Positions 27,602 to 34,493 of a stretch of 64,000 nucleotides of DNA are shown here, in pieces. Positions within the stretch are counted from its first letter, which is position 1. The number at the start of each line of letters is the position of its first letter. Below the pieces are notes generated by a model that saw only the letters and a list, made by a program, of their open reading frames with translations, did no database searches and had not been told where the DNA came from. The position numbers were made by a program, and so were the translations under genes. The DNA comes from an uncultured Prevotella sp. (GTDB lineage Bacteria > Bacteroidota > Bacteroidia > Bacteroidales > Bacteroidaceae): contig CAMKTS010000003.1 of assembly GCA_946415755.1 (NCBI GenBank), forward strand, positions 1 to 64,000, given 5' to 3'.

Positions 27602-28042
27602 ACAGGAATATTTGTTGGGAGCTTTAATCCCTTCACCATTGGCCACGACTCCATCGTGCGCCGGGCGTTGCCACTCTTCGACCGTCTGGTCATCGGTGTG
27701 GTGGGCGACCAGGTGCATAAGCCTGATATGCCATCGGCAGAAGAACGCATGGCAGCCATCAGCAGCCTCTATCTCGATGAGCCACGCATAGAGGTGAAGA
27801 CCTATTATGGGTTGGCCGTAGAATTTGCGAAGGCAGAAAACGCCCATTTCATCGTGAAAGGCGTGCGTAGCGTCAAGGACTTTGAGTATGAACGCGAACA
27901 AGCTGACATTAACCGCCAGATAGCAGGTGTCGAGACCATCCTGCTCTATGCAGAGCCACAACTTTCGTCGGTTTCATCGACATTGGTGCGCGAGTTGCAG
28001 CACTTCGGAGGGGATGTCAGTGCCTTTCTGCCGAAACGGTAA
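27539..28042 (+). CDS. coaD: Pantetheine-phosphate adenylyltransferase with repeat-encoded N-terminus
   Basis: A 167-residue enzyme that adenylates 4'-phosphopantetheine to dephospho-CoA. The canonical protein begins at GIFVGSFNPFTIGHDSIVRRAL (from about residue 23), which contains the nucleotide-binding T/HxGH motif. KGVRSVKDFEYE and SVSSTLVREL are also conserved. The first 22 residues, MGNNTKSGNPHASLGEGLGR and following, are not found in family members I recall and derive from the right arm of the repeat element at 27568-27601. No ATG, GTG or TTG in frame lies closer to the conserved part, so this extension is probably translated. Confidence 0.92.
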   Translation: MGNNTKSGNPHASLGEGLGRPTGIFVGSFNPFTIGHDSIVRRALPLFDRLVIGVVGDQVHKPDMPSAEERMAAISSLYLDEPRIEVKTYYGLAVEFAKAENAHFIVKGVRSVKDFEYEREQADINRQIAGVETILLYAEPQLSSVSSTLVRELQHFGGDVSAFLPKR

Positions 28043-28043
28043 T

Positions 28044-28088
28044 AACCTCGAAACATCGAATCATCGAAGCATCGAAACCTCGAAAAAA
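28044..28088. repeat. Short tandem repeat (TCGAAACA type) between coaD and ybeY
   Basis: About five imperfect 7-8 bp units of the form tcgaa[ta]ca fill the 47-nt gap between the coaD stop and the ybeY ATG. Same class of junction repeat as at 34541, 56386 and 59164. Confidence 0.75.
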
Positions 28089-28089
28089 A

Positions 28090-28530
28090 ATGATAACATA
28101 TTCAACCGAAAACGTCAAGTTTCCCAACATCAAGCGGCGTGAGACCACGGCATGGATTCGCCGCGTGGCCGCCACCTACGGTAAGAAGGTGGGCGAGGTG
28201 GGCTACCTGTTTTGTGACGACGAGCACATCCTCGATGTCAACCGCGAATATTTAGGACATGACTATTATACCGACATCATCACCTTCGACTATTGCGAAG
28301 GAGAGGTGCTGAACGGCGACCTGGTCATCTCGTTGGATACCGTGCGCTCGAATGCCGACCTCTTTAAGAAGGACTACGACGAAGAGCTGCACCGTGTCAT
28401 CATCCACGGCATCCTGCACCTGTGCGGCCAGAACGACAAAGGTCCCGGCGAGCGCGAACAGATGGAAGCTGCCGAGAATGCGGCGTTGGCCCTGTTGGCA
28501 GCCCAGAACCCTAAACCCTCCATAAGATGA
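28090..28530 (+). CDS. ybeY: Endoribonuclease YbeY, rRNA maturation factor
   Basis: A 146-residue single-strand-specific metallo-endoribonuclease involved in 16S rRNA 3'-end maturation and ribosome quality control. The zinc motif HGILHLCGQNDKGPGE matches H-G-x-L-H-L-x-G-x-x-D. YLFCDDEHILDVNREYLGHDYYTDIITFDY is typical of the family. Length is normal for Bacteroidetes. Its stop codon overlaps the start of the downstream regulator gene by 4 nt (ATGA), implying co-expression. Confidence 0.95.
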   Translation: MITYSTENVKFPNIKRRETTAWIRRVAATYGKKVGEVGYLFCDDEHILDVNREYLGHDYYTDIITFDYCEGEVLNGDLVISLDTVRSNADLFKKDYDEELHRVIIHGILHLCGQNDKGPGEREQMEAAENAALALLAAQNPKPSIR

Positions 28531-30257
28531 AACAATCCGTATTCCTTTTCAGCCTGAGCGTCACGCTCCTTTTCTTCATGGCCTGCGAAGGGAGGAAGCC
28601 CACTGTGAGGCAGTTGCCGAATCAGGGTGATACGCCCTATCAGCAGGACACTATACTGGTCACTTACGCCACCAATCCTGAGCGGGCTTTGACCTTGCTC
28701 GACTCAGCGGTGTTGCTGGGTAATATCAGCGAATTCCGCGGACAGTGCATCCGTGCCAGGATTTATAGCAAGTCGCTCGTGGAGCAACGCCAGGACTCTG
28801 CTATCCTCATCTGCAAGGAACTGCTCCGTCACGACTCCGTGCGCAAGGAACCTGCGGAACAGGAGAATATCCTTGACCTGCTCATAGCCATCAGCCGTGC
28901 CAAGCCCGACTACGAGGAATATATGCACTGGGCCACCCAGAAGGCCGAACTCTGTCAGCAGCAAGGGCAGGAGACCGAACGTTGGCGCAGCGAAGCCGAA
29001 GTAGGTTTTCTGATGACGCATCTGGGACAGGAGAACGAAGGCCTTGCCAAGCTCGACGAGGCCATCAGCCACCTCGATGCTCCCGGCAGTATCGACCGTA
29101 TGGATGCCTTCATTGTGGCCGTGAAGCGTAAGATCAATGCGCTCAACGGACTGCAACGCTACAGCGAGGTCATCCCATTGGGACAACGCATCCTCAATCG
29201 CTTGGACCATTTCGAGAGTCATATCAAGGACTATGCCGAGGACAGCTACCGTCTGTCGTGGAGCGACCATCCTAATGACCGCGACCGCTATCTGGACTTC
29301 AGCCGTGCTCAGGCCTGGGGTTTTATGGCTACAGCATATAGCCACACCAAGAATCCTCCGAAGGGCGAGGAGAGCAGTTACCTCAGTCTGGCGAAGAAAT
29401 ACCTCTCTCTCTTTGACAACAGCGGCTACGGCAAGACCTTCTCCGCCCGCCGCATGATTGCCCCCACGCAGATGGCACTGGGCATGTACGACGAAGCACT
29501 GGTTACCTACGACGAACTGGAGCGTCGCATGGCGGCCGACACGCTCAACGAGGACTATGCCATCATCCTCCGTTCACGTGCCATCGCAGCCCGTGACAAG
29601 GGAAATTTTGCTGAGGCTCTTGGCTATCAGACCCGCTACGCCGACCTTTTGAAGGCTGTCAGCGACAGCCTGCACCGCAGCGAGGCCCATGATTATGCCG
29701 CCCGCTATCATGCCCAGGAGCAGCAGTTGGAGATTCAGGAAAAGCAGGCCGAGGCCGAACAATTCCGCATCGTCAGCCTGGCCGTGGCCGTCGTCGCCTT
29801 GCTGGCCATCGCCTTCGCCATCTATTTCTTCCGCCAGAAACGCATCGTCACTGAGAAGAACCGCGCCCTGGTCCGCCTGATTAACGAGCAGCAGGCACCC
29901 AAGGACGTGCCATCTGCTCCTGACAACCAATTCTCCGTTTTCAACGACATCGATGCCGCCATCCGCAGCGAACGGCTCTATACCAACATCGGTCTGCAGC
30001 GTCAGGACATCTGCGACCGTTTCAACATCAGCCGTCATGCCCTCAACGACCTGCTGGCCGAACACACCGGTGGACTCTCTTTCCCGCAGTATGTCAACAA
30101 GATCCGTTTGGAGGAAGCGCTCCGTATGCTCCACGATGAACCCCAAAAGACCATATCGGCCATCGCCACCGAAGTAGGCTTCTCTTCCTCCAACCTGCGC
30201 GAACAATTCAAGCGACAATATGGTATCACCCCCGCTGATTATCGTCAGAATCTGTAA
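28527..30257 (+). CDS. TPR lipoprotein/membrane regulator with cytoplasmic AraC domain
   Basis: A 576-residue protein with a lipoprotein-type signal (lipobox FFMAC, Cys about residue 20), a large periplasmic alpha-helical TPR-like region (about 40-400), a membrane helix (about 414-433) and a cytoplasmic AraC-type HTH at the C-terminus (DICDRFNISRHALNDLLAEHTGG ... ISAIATEVGFSSSNLREQFKRQYGITPADYR). It is a transmembrane one-component regulator. Its DNA-binding domain is closely similar to that of the small AraC protein at 30423, so the two probably recognise related sites. It overlaps ybeY by 4 nt. Confidence 0.88.
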   Translation: MKQSVFLFSLSVTLLFFMACEGRKPTVRQLPNQGDTPYQQDTILVTYATNPERALTLLDSAVLLGNISEFRGQCIRARIYSKSLVEQRQDSAILICKELLRHDSVRKEPAEQENILDLLIAISRAKPDYEEYMHWATQKAELCQQQGQETERWRSEAEVGFLMTHLGQENEGLAKLDEAISHLDAPGSIDRMDAFIVAVKRKINALNGLQRYSEVIPLGQRILNRLDHFESHIKDYAEDSYRLSWSDHPNDRDRYLDFSRAQAWGFMATAYSHTKNPPKGEESSYLSLAKKYLSLFDNSGYGKTFSARRMIAPTQMALGMYDEALVTYDELERRMAADTLNEDYAIILRSRAIAARDKGNFAEALGYQTRYADLLKAVSDSLHRSEAHDYAARYHAQEQQLEIQEKQAEAEQFRIVSLAVAVVALLAIAFAIYFFRQKRIVTEKNRALVRLINEQQAPKDVPSAPDNQFSVFNDIDAAIRSERLYTNIGLQRQDICDRFNISRHALNDLLAEHTGGLSFPQYVNKIRLEEALRMLHDEPQKTISAIATEVGFSSSNLREQFKRQYGITPADYRQNL

Positions 30258-30327
30258 CGAAAAGGATGCCTGACAACTATCAGAATTTGCAAAATACTAC
30301 CAAAATTTACAAAAAACACTGTTGTTG

Positions 30328-30363
30328 ATGCACGCATTTGGGACATGTCCCAAATGCGTGCAT
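30328..30363. promoter_or_regulatory. Perfect 36-bp palindrome, candidate operator
   Basis: The half-site ATGCACGCATTTGGGACA is followed directly by its exact reverse complement. It ends 31 nt before the -7 box at 30395-30402 of the AraC/pseudoenzyme operon. The same half-site lies 31 nt from -7 boxes at 38885 and 48085. No T-run follows on either strand, so it does not look like a terminator. Confidence 0.7.
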
Positions 30364-30394
30364 ACGATTTCTTTTAAATCATTGGTTTTTTGCT

Positions 30395-30402
30395 TAATTT
30401 TG
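30395..30402 (+). promoter_or_regulatory. Putative -7 box of the AraC/pseudoenzyme operon
   Basis: TAATTTTG followed by CA, 20 nt before the ATG at 30423; preceded by a T-rich stretch. Confidence 0.6.
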
Positions 30403-30422
30403 CAAAAGAAATCAAAACTCCA

Positions 30423-30776
30423 ATGGACAAAGATCTCTTTAAAACCATCGACACCATTATCCGCAAGGAGCGTCTTTACGCAAAAATGCATCTGATGCGT
30501 GAGGACATCACGAAGCACTTCGATATTGGCCGTCACCATCTGAACGACCAACTCAACGCCTTTGCCGATGGCATGAGTTTCCCTCAGTACATCAACTCCA
30601 TCCGCCTGGAGGTGGCTTACGACCTGCTGACGAACCATCTTGAGATGACCATTGGCGATATCGCTCGGGAGGTGGGTTTCACCGCTCCTAATCTGCGTGA
30701 ACAATTCAAGCACTGCTATGGCATCACCCCTGCCCAATACCGCGCCGGCCTCGCCGCCACCGATGACGACGAATAA
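30423..30776 (+). CDS. Small cytosolic AraC-family DNA-binding protein
   Basis: A 117-residue protein that is essentially only the AraC HTH domain: EDITKHFDIGRHHLNDQLNAFADGMSFPQYINSIRLEVAYDLL, then IGDIAREVGFTAPNLREQFKHCYGITPAQYR. It lacks any ligand-binding domain. It is highly similar to the C-terminal domain of the TPR-AraC gene just upstream (28527-30257), so it probably arose by duplication. I chose the ATG at 30423 because the longer frame from 30390 runs over the -7 box. It is the first gene of an operon with 30779, 31890 and 33102. A role in binding the palindrome 30328-30363 is inference. Confidence 0.85.
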   Translation: MDKDLFKTIDTIIRKERLYAKMHLMREDITKHFDIGRHHLNDQLNAFADGMSFPQYINSIRLEVAYDLLTNHLEMTIGDIAREVGFTAPNLREQFKHCYGITPAQYRAGLAATDDDE

Positions 30777-30778
30777 AT

Positions 30779-31876
30779 ATGTACGCACAACAGAGTTTAC
30801 AAGACACGCTCTTCCTGATGTTCTACGGTGCCGTAGCCATATTGGCTCTGGTATCGGGACTATATCTGTGGCTGCGACACAGCAATGCCATTGCGCCAGA
30901 CATCACACCACCAACGGCATTGCGCCGATGGACGGCAGCCTTCTTCATCACGGCGGCACTGAGTCACGTATGGTGGTATGTGCTGGGCATCTATTGGCTG
31001 ACGGATGACCGCCTGGTGCGCAATATCACGGCTGTTACACTCGACCATATCACCCTAGTACCACTTGTGATAGCCCTTCTGTTACGCATGTTGCAAGACC
31101 GCCAGCGTCCCCTCTGGCCATGGGTCGTGTCGCAAGTGCCCATCCTCGTGGTCGCTGCCGTGGGCATTGTCCGGCACGATGAGTTCTATGGCTTCGACCT
31201 GACAACATACTGGCAGATAGCCGTCATGATTCTTTTTGTCTTGTATTACCTCCACGCATTGAAAGAGTACGGCCGTTGGCTGCGCGAGAACTATGCCGAC
31301 CTCGAGCACAAGGAAGTATGGAAGAGCCTGCTGTTCATGGCCGCTCTGTTTGTCATCTATGAGGTGTATTTCACCAATCCGGGCGAAATGGCAAAAGAAT
31401 ATTTGGCTCAGATAGAGACGCTCGCCATCATGGTCTTCCTGATCTGGCGCATCGAGACCCTACAGCAGCTGGACGACAAGATGGCCGAGACCAGCCAGGA
31501 GGATGAAGCGGCCCCCGTTGGTATGCCATCTGCCATCAACTTCCAACAAGAACTGGAAACATGCTGCGAGGCCCGACAACTCTACCTGCTGCCCGACATC
31601 ACCCTGCAGCAGCTTGCCGCGGCCATCGGCACCAACCGCACCTATCTGGGCAACTATTTCGCCCAGCAAGGTATCACATACAATGCCTATATCAACCGCT
31701 TGCGCATCCAACATTTTATGCGGATTTATCGGGAAAATGTCAGTTCGGATTCTTCCGTCACCGCTACAGAACTTGCCAGGCGGAGCGGATTCCGAAGCTA
31801 CACCACCTTCTCCGCGGCCTTCAAGCAGCTCAACGACCAGACCGTCGCGGCATGGATGAAGGAACAAATAATATAA
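30779..31876 (+). CDS. Multi-helix membrane protein with C-terminal AraC domain
   Basis: A 365-residue regulator: six or seven membrane helices in the first 220 residues (FLMFYGAVAILALVSGLYLWL, ITLVPLVIALLL, IAVMILFVLYYL, SLLFMAALFVIYEVYF), a cytoplasmic linker with acidic Q/E-rich sequence, then an AraC HTH (LYLLPDITLQQLAAAIGTNRTYLGNYF ... TATELARRSGFRSYTTFSAAFKQL). Such 6-7 TM/AraC proteins are known in Bacteroidales as membrane one-component regulators. It begins 2 nt after the small AraC gene and is followed by the GH3-like gene at 13 nt. The signal is unknown; the downstream pseudoenzymes could feed it. Confidence 0.82.
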   Translation: MYAQQSLQDTLFLMFYGAVAILALVSGLYLWLRHSNAIAPDITPPTALRRWTAAFFITAALSHVWWYVLGIYWLTDDRLVRNITAVTLDHITLVPLVIALLLRMLQDRQRPLWPWVVSQVPILVVAAVGIVRHDEFYGFDLTTYWQIAVMILFVLYYLHALKEYGRWLRENYADLEHKEVWKSLLFMAALFVIYEVYFTNPGEMAKEYLAQIETLAIMVFLIWRIETLQQLDDKMAETSQEDEAAPVGMPSAINFQQELETCCEARQLYLLPDITLQQLAAAIGTNRTYLGNYFAQQGITYNAYINRLRIQHFMRIYRENVSSDSSVTATELARRSGFRSYTTFSAAFKQLNDQTVAAWMKEQII

Positions 31877-31889
31877 TGGAATAAGACTT

Positions 31890-33080
31890 ATGGAAGAAAA
31901 AGTTATCAATATAGTCAATGAGGCACGCTGGACAGACGGCCTGCGGGTGAGAAACCGATTGGAGGACATCACCTATGACCCCATGCGCAGCCAGGAAGAG
32001 TTCGTCATGAGGATGATGCGTGAGAACAGCCAGACGGAATACGGACAGGTACACAACTTCAAGGGCATCCGCACGCTGGATGACTTCAAGCGCTACATAC
32101 CGCTGACATCGTATGCCGACTACACCGGCTATATCGAGCGGATAGCCGCTGGCGAGCGCAATATCCTGACGGCCTATATGACAGAGCATATCTCCACCAT
32201 GGACGGTTTCATGGGACTGCCGCAGTCGCGCTGGGGCGTGCAGGCGAGTTACGACTACAGCTTCTGCTCGGGATTCTATATTGTCGGCAACAACGGTTTC
32301 CTGACGGACGGCATGACGCTGAACCTGGTAGACAACAGCGTTGAGCGGCTGGCATCGGGAGTCACCGTGGGCAACCTGCTGGGACGGCTGTTGCTGAAAA
32401 GGGAGTTCAACAACGACCAGGTGTACGTCATACCCATCGACGTGACGAATTGGCCCCAGACGACGGACATGCTCTATCTGCAGGCACTCTTTACCCTGAA
32501 ACAGAGAGACATTTCCCTGGCCATCTGCGAGCATTATGGAAGCATGGTGGAGCTGCTGCGCTACATCGAGAAGCATTGGCCGACACTGGTCGACGCCATT
32601 GAACGCGGCAATCCTCATATCAAGCCCGACCCGGAAAGGGCAAATGCCATTCGCGAAATCATGGAAACACACTGCATTGGTACGCAAATGCTGCCACAGC
32701 TGTGGCCCGGACTGCGCTGCTTCATGGTACACGACATCGACCGCCTCGGTGCTGGCTTTGAGCTGTTGCGAACCTATTGTGGCAGCAACGTCCATTTCAT
32801 TTTCACGGGTATCGTCTCGCCTGAGGGCACATTCTCTACCGCACTCAACATCGACGACCCGCAGACAGTACTTATACCCGACAGCGTGTTCTACGAATTC
32901 AAGCCCAAGGAAGCCAACAACTATCTCACCCTCCTCACCATGGACCAGCTGGAGATAGGCCACAGCTACGAACTGGTCGTCACCACGCTCTCAGGCCTCT
33001 ATCGCTACAAGACGCAAAAGACCGTTCTCGTCGTCGGCCGCTACCACGACACGCCCACCGTCATCATTGATAAAGGATAA
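31890..33080 (+). CDS. GH3-family homologue lacking adenylation motifs (likely pseudoenzyme)
   Basis: A 396-residue cytosolic protein related to bacterial GH3 acyl-acid amido synthetases (about 500 residues), which adenylate carboxylic acids and conjugate amino acids. The overall order of landmarks is conserved: ENSQTEYGQVHNFKGIRTLDDFKRYIPL, ERIAAGERNIL, VFYEFKPKEANNY, YELVVTTLSGLYRY. The ATP-binding SSGTT loop is replaced by ISTMDG (101-106). The GDTV metal/ATP motif after GLYRY is replaced by KTQKTV (374-379). The whole C-terminal domain is missing, the frame ending soon after VVGR. This suggests a ligand-binding, non-catalytic role. It is co-transcribed with two AraC genes and the S66-like gene. 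Confidence 0.75.
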   Translation: MEEKVINIVNEARWTDGLRVRNRLEDITYDPMRSQEEFVMRMMRENSQTEYGQVHNFKGIRTLDDFKRYIPLTSYADYTGYIERIAAGERNILTAYMTEHISTMDGFMGLPQSRWGVQASYDYSFCSGFYIVGNNGFLTDGMTLNLVDNSVERLASGVTVGNLLGRLLLKREFNNDQVYVIPIDVTNWPQTTDMLYLQALFTLKQRDISLAICEHYGSMVELLRYIEKHWPTLVDAIERGNPHIKPDPERANAIREIMETHCIGTQMLPQLWPGLRCFMVHDIDRLGAGFELLRTYCGSNVHFIFTGIVSPEGTFSTALNIDDPQTVLIPDSVFYEFKPKEANNYLTLLTMDQLEIGHSYELVVTTLSGLYRYKTQKTVLVVGRYHDTPTVIIDKG

Positions 33081-33101
33081 TAGAAAAACATAGGATTAAT
33101 A

Positions 33102-34082
33102 ATGTATCAAGGTAAAAAGATTATTCAGCCACCCTATTTAAAGGCAGGTGACAAGGTTGCCCTTGTTTCTCCTGCCTATTGGGTGCCCCAGGAAGCCATC
33201 CAACAGGCTGCAGAAACCATCAAGAGCTGGGGACTGCAGCCTGTTGTGGGGCCTCACACCAACAGTTTGAATGTCAATGCCTACGCAGGAACGGCCGATG
33301 AGCGCGCTGCCGATTTGTTGTGGGCACTTGAAGACGACAGCATCAAGGCCATCATCTGTTCGCGAGGCGGCTATGGCTCCATTCACCTGCTGAACCGCAT
33401 CCCTGTCGAGACCTATCAGCAACATTCCAAATGGCTCATCGGTCATGGCGACATCACCATGTTGCTCTATGCCATAGCCTACGCTGGCATCATGTGTGTC
33501 CATGGTCCTATGGCCTACCAGATAGCCAGCAGTCAGGAACCAGCCACCAGCATTACCCGTAACATCTTGTTTGGCACGCTGCCACAGTATAAGATACCTG
33601 GCCATCCCTATAATCGGAGTGGTCATGCAGAGGGAATTCTCGTAGGTGGTAACCTCTCCAGCTATTCTACCGTGGCAGGCACAAAGATTCATCTGGCCTC
33701 CAAACACGACATCATCCTCTTTATCGAAGAGGTCGAAGAGTCGCTGCACGATATCGACCGTCTGTTCTATATGCTCCGTCTGCAGTACGACTTCGACAGA
33801 GTCAAGGGCATCATCTTTGGCACCTTCAGTTCTATCAGGTACGACCTGCAATATGGCAGTGTCGAACAGATGCTCATCGCCCATCTCCACGACTACGACA
33901 TCCCCGTCTGCTGCGGTTTCCCCGTAGGCAGCAACAGTTGCATCCCCCTCATCGAGGGTGCCCCCTGCTCCCTCGATGTCACAACCGACCACGCCATGTT
34001 GACTTTCAATATCAAGGGTGACGTAGAACCCTATGACGTCAATATTGACAATTCGAAACTCATGAAGGAAAAGCAACTATAA
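33102..34082 (+). CDS. S66 LD-carboxypeptidase homologue lacking Ser and His of the triad
   Basis: A 326-residue homologue of LdcA/MccF serine peptidases. The fold landmarks AGDKVALVSPA, ICSRGGYGSIHLL, HGPMAYQ and GGNLSSYSTV are clear. The catalytic Ser motif, GHSD or GYSD in LdcA, reads GHGD here: residue 116 is Gly (codon ggc). The acidic member is retained as E209 in LFIEEVEES. The catalytic His motif, normally FPFGH, reads FPVGS (S277). Two of three triad residues are therefore lost, each by a simple substitution in an otherwise intact gene, so the protein is probably catalytically dead. LdcA trims cell-wall peptides and MccF cleaves peptide-adenylates; a binding role for such a ligand is speculation. 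It is the last gene of the 30423-34082 operon. Confidence 0.8.
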   Translation: MYQGKKIIQPPYLKAGDKVALVSPAYWVPQEAIQQAAETIKSWGLQPVVGPHTNSLNVNAYAGTADERAADLLWALEDDSIKAIICSRGGYGSIHLLNRIPVETYQQHSKWLIGHGDITMLLYAIAYAGIMCVHGPMAYQIASSQEPATSITRNILFGTLPQYKIPGHPYNRSGHAEGILVGGNLSSYSTVAGTKIHLASKHDIILFIEEVEESLHDIDRLFYMLRLQYDFDRVKGIIFGTFSSIRYDLQYGSVEQMLIAHLHDYDIPVCCGFPVGSNSCIPLIEGAPCSLDVTTDHAMLTFNIKGDVEPYDVNIDNSKLMKEKQL

Positions 34083-34115
34083 CTGCTGCCCGCCAAGACC
34101 CGTTCTATAAAAGAG

Positions 34116-34153
34116 CTGAGTGGCCTCCTCACGAGACGGAGGGGGCCACTCAG
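34116..34153. other. Strong hairpin between convergent operons
   Basis: CTGAGTGGCCTCC pairs with GGGGGCCACTCAG (13-nt arms with one mismatch) around a 12-nt loop. It lies 34 nt after the S66-like gene and before the leftward small-peptide gene. No T-run follows, so it is not a classic terminator. The motif CTCAC/GTGAG with GGCC also occurs in the tandem cluster at 40913-40980. Confidence 0.6.
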
Positions 34154-34226
34154 TAAAGTAGAAGCAACGAAGGGATTACTCTTCGTTTTTTGTCCTGCGG
34201 CATCAGAAGCCACCGCCAGGGATGAA

Positions 34227-34403
34227 CTACAGACCGGGAATGGTCATGCCGGGAGCCATAGCACCGCCGATATCACCGCTACCACTGGGGATGAGTTCAT
34301 CCTCGCCAAGTCCGGTGACACCTACTTGCGACACGCAGAGCATCTGTGACTGCTGTATCTTCACCACGTCCATCGTGGGCTGCATATATTCTTTCTTCTT
34401 CAT
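34227..34403 (-). CDS. Small 58-residue Bacteroidales peptide (MKKKEYMQPTM type)
   Basis: Encodes 58 residues: N-terminus MKKKEYMQPTMDVVKIQQSQ, then MLCVSQVGVTGLGEDELIPS and a Gly/Met-rich end MAPGMTIPGL. The pattern MKK.Y..P...V......L..S..G.G recurs in many short uncharacterised Bacteroidales proteins I recall, usually next to secreted-protein genes. It has a good RBS (AGGAGG, 13 nt before the ATG) and is the last gene of the leftward surface operon 38799-34227. It is below usual length cut-offs and easily missed in annotation. It has no signal peptide. Function unknown. Confidence 0.65.
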   Translation of the reverse strand: MKKKEYMQPTMDVVKIQQSQMLCVSQVGVTGLGEDELIPSGSGDIGGAMAPGMTIPGL

Positions 34404-34423
34404 AGTTATGTCCTCCTATTACT

Positions 34424-34493
34424 TTACGATTACCTTGAGCTTTGCTCGAGCTCGTTCCCGTTCGGAAGAATTCGAGCATGCTCGATTCTTCTC
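34424..34493 (-). other. Structured 3' segment after the surface gene (copy 1)
   Basis: Directly after the stop codon, on the minus strand, GAAGAAT-CGAGC pairs with GCTCG-ATTCTTC, followed by a small GAGCT/AGCTC stem-loop. A related segment follows the 41670 gene (41596-41669). Two stem positions differ with both partners changed (A-T to C-G), which supports a conserved RNA structure. It precedes the small-peptide gene. Confidence 0.6.

Noticed and set aside
30328..30363. Palindrome as terminator of the TPR-AraC gene
   Set aside because: No T-run follows on the plus strand, it is perfectly symmetric without a loop, and it has fixed spacing to promoters at other loci.
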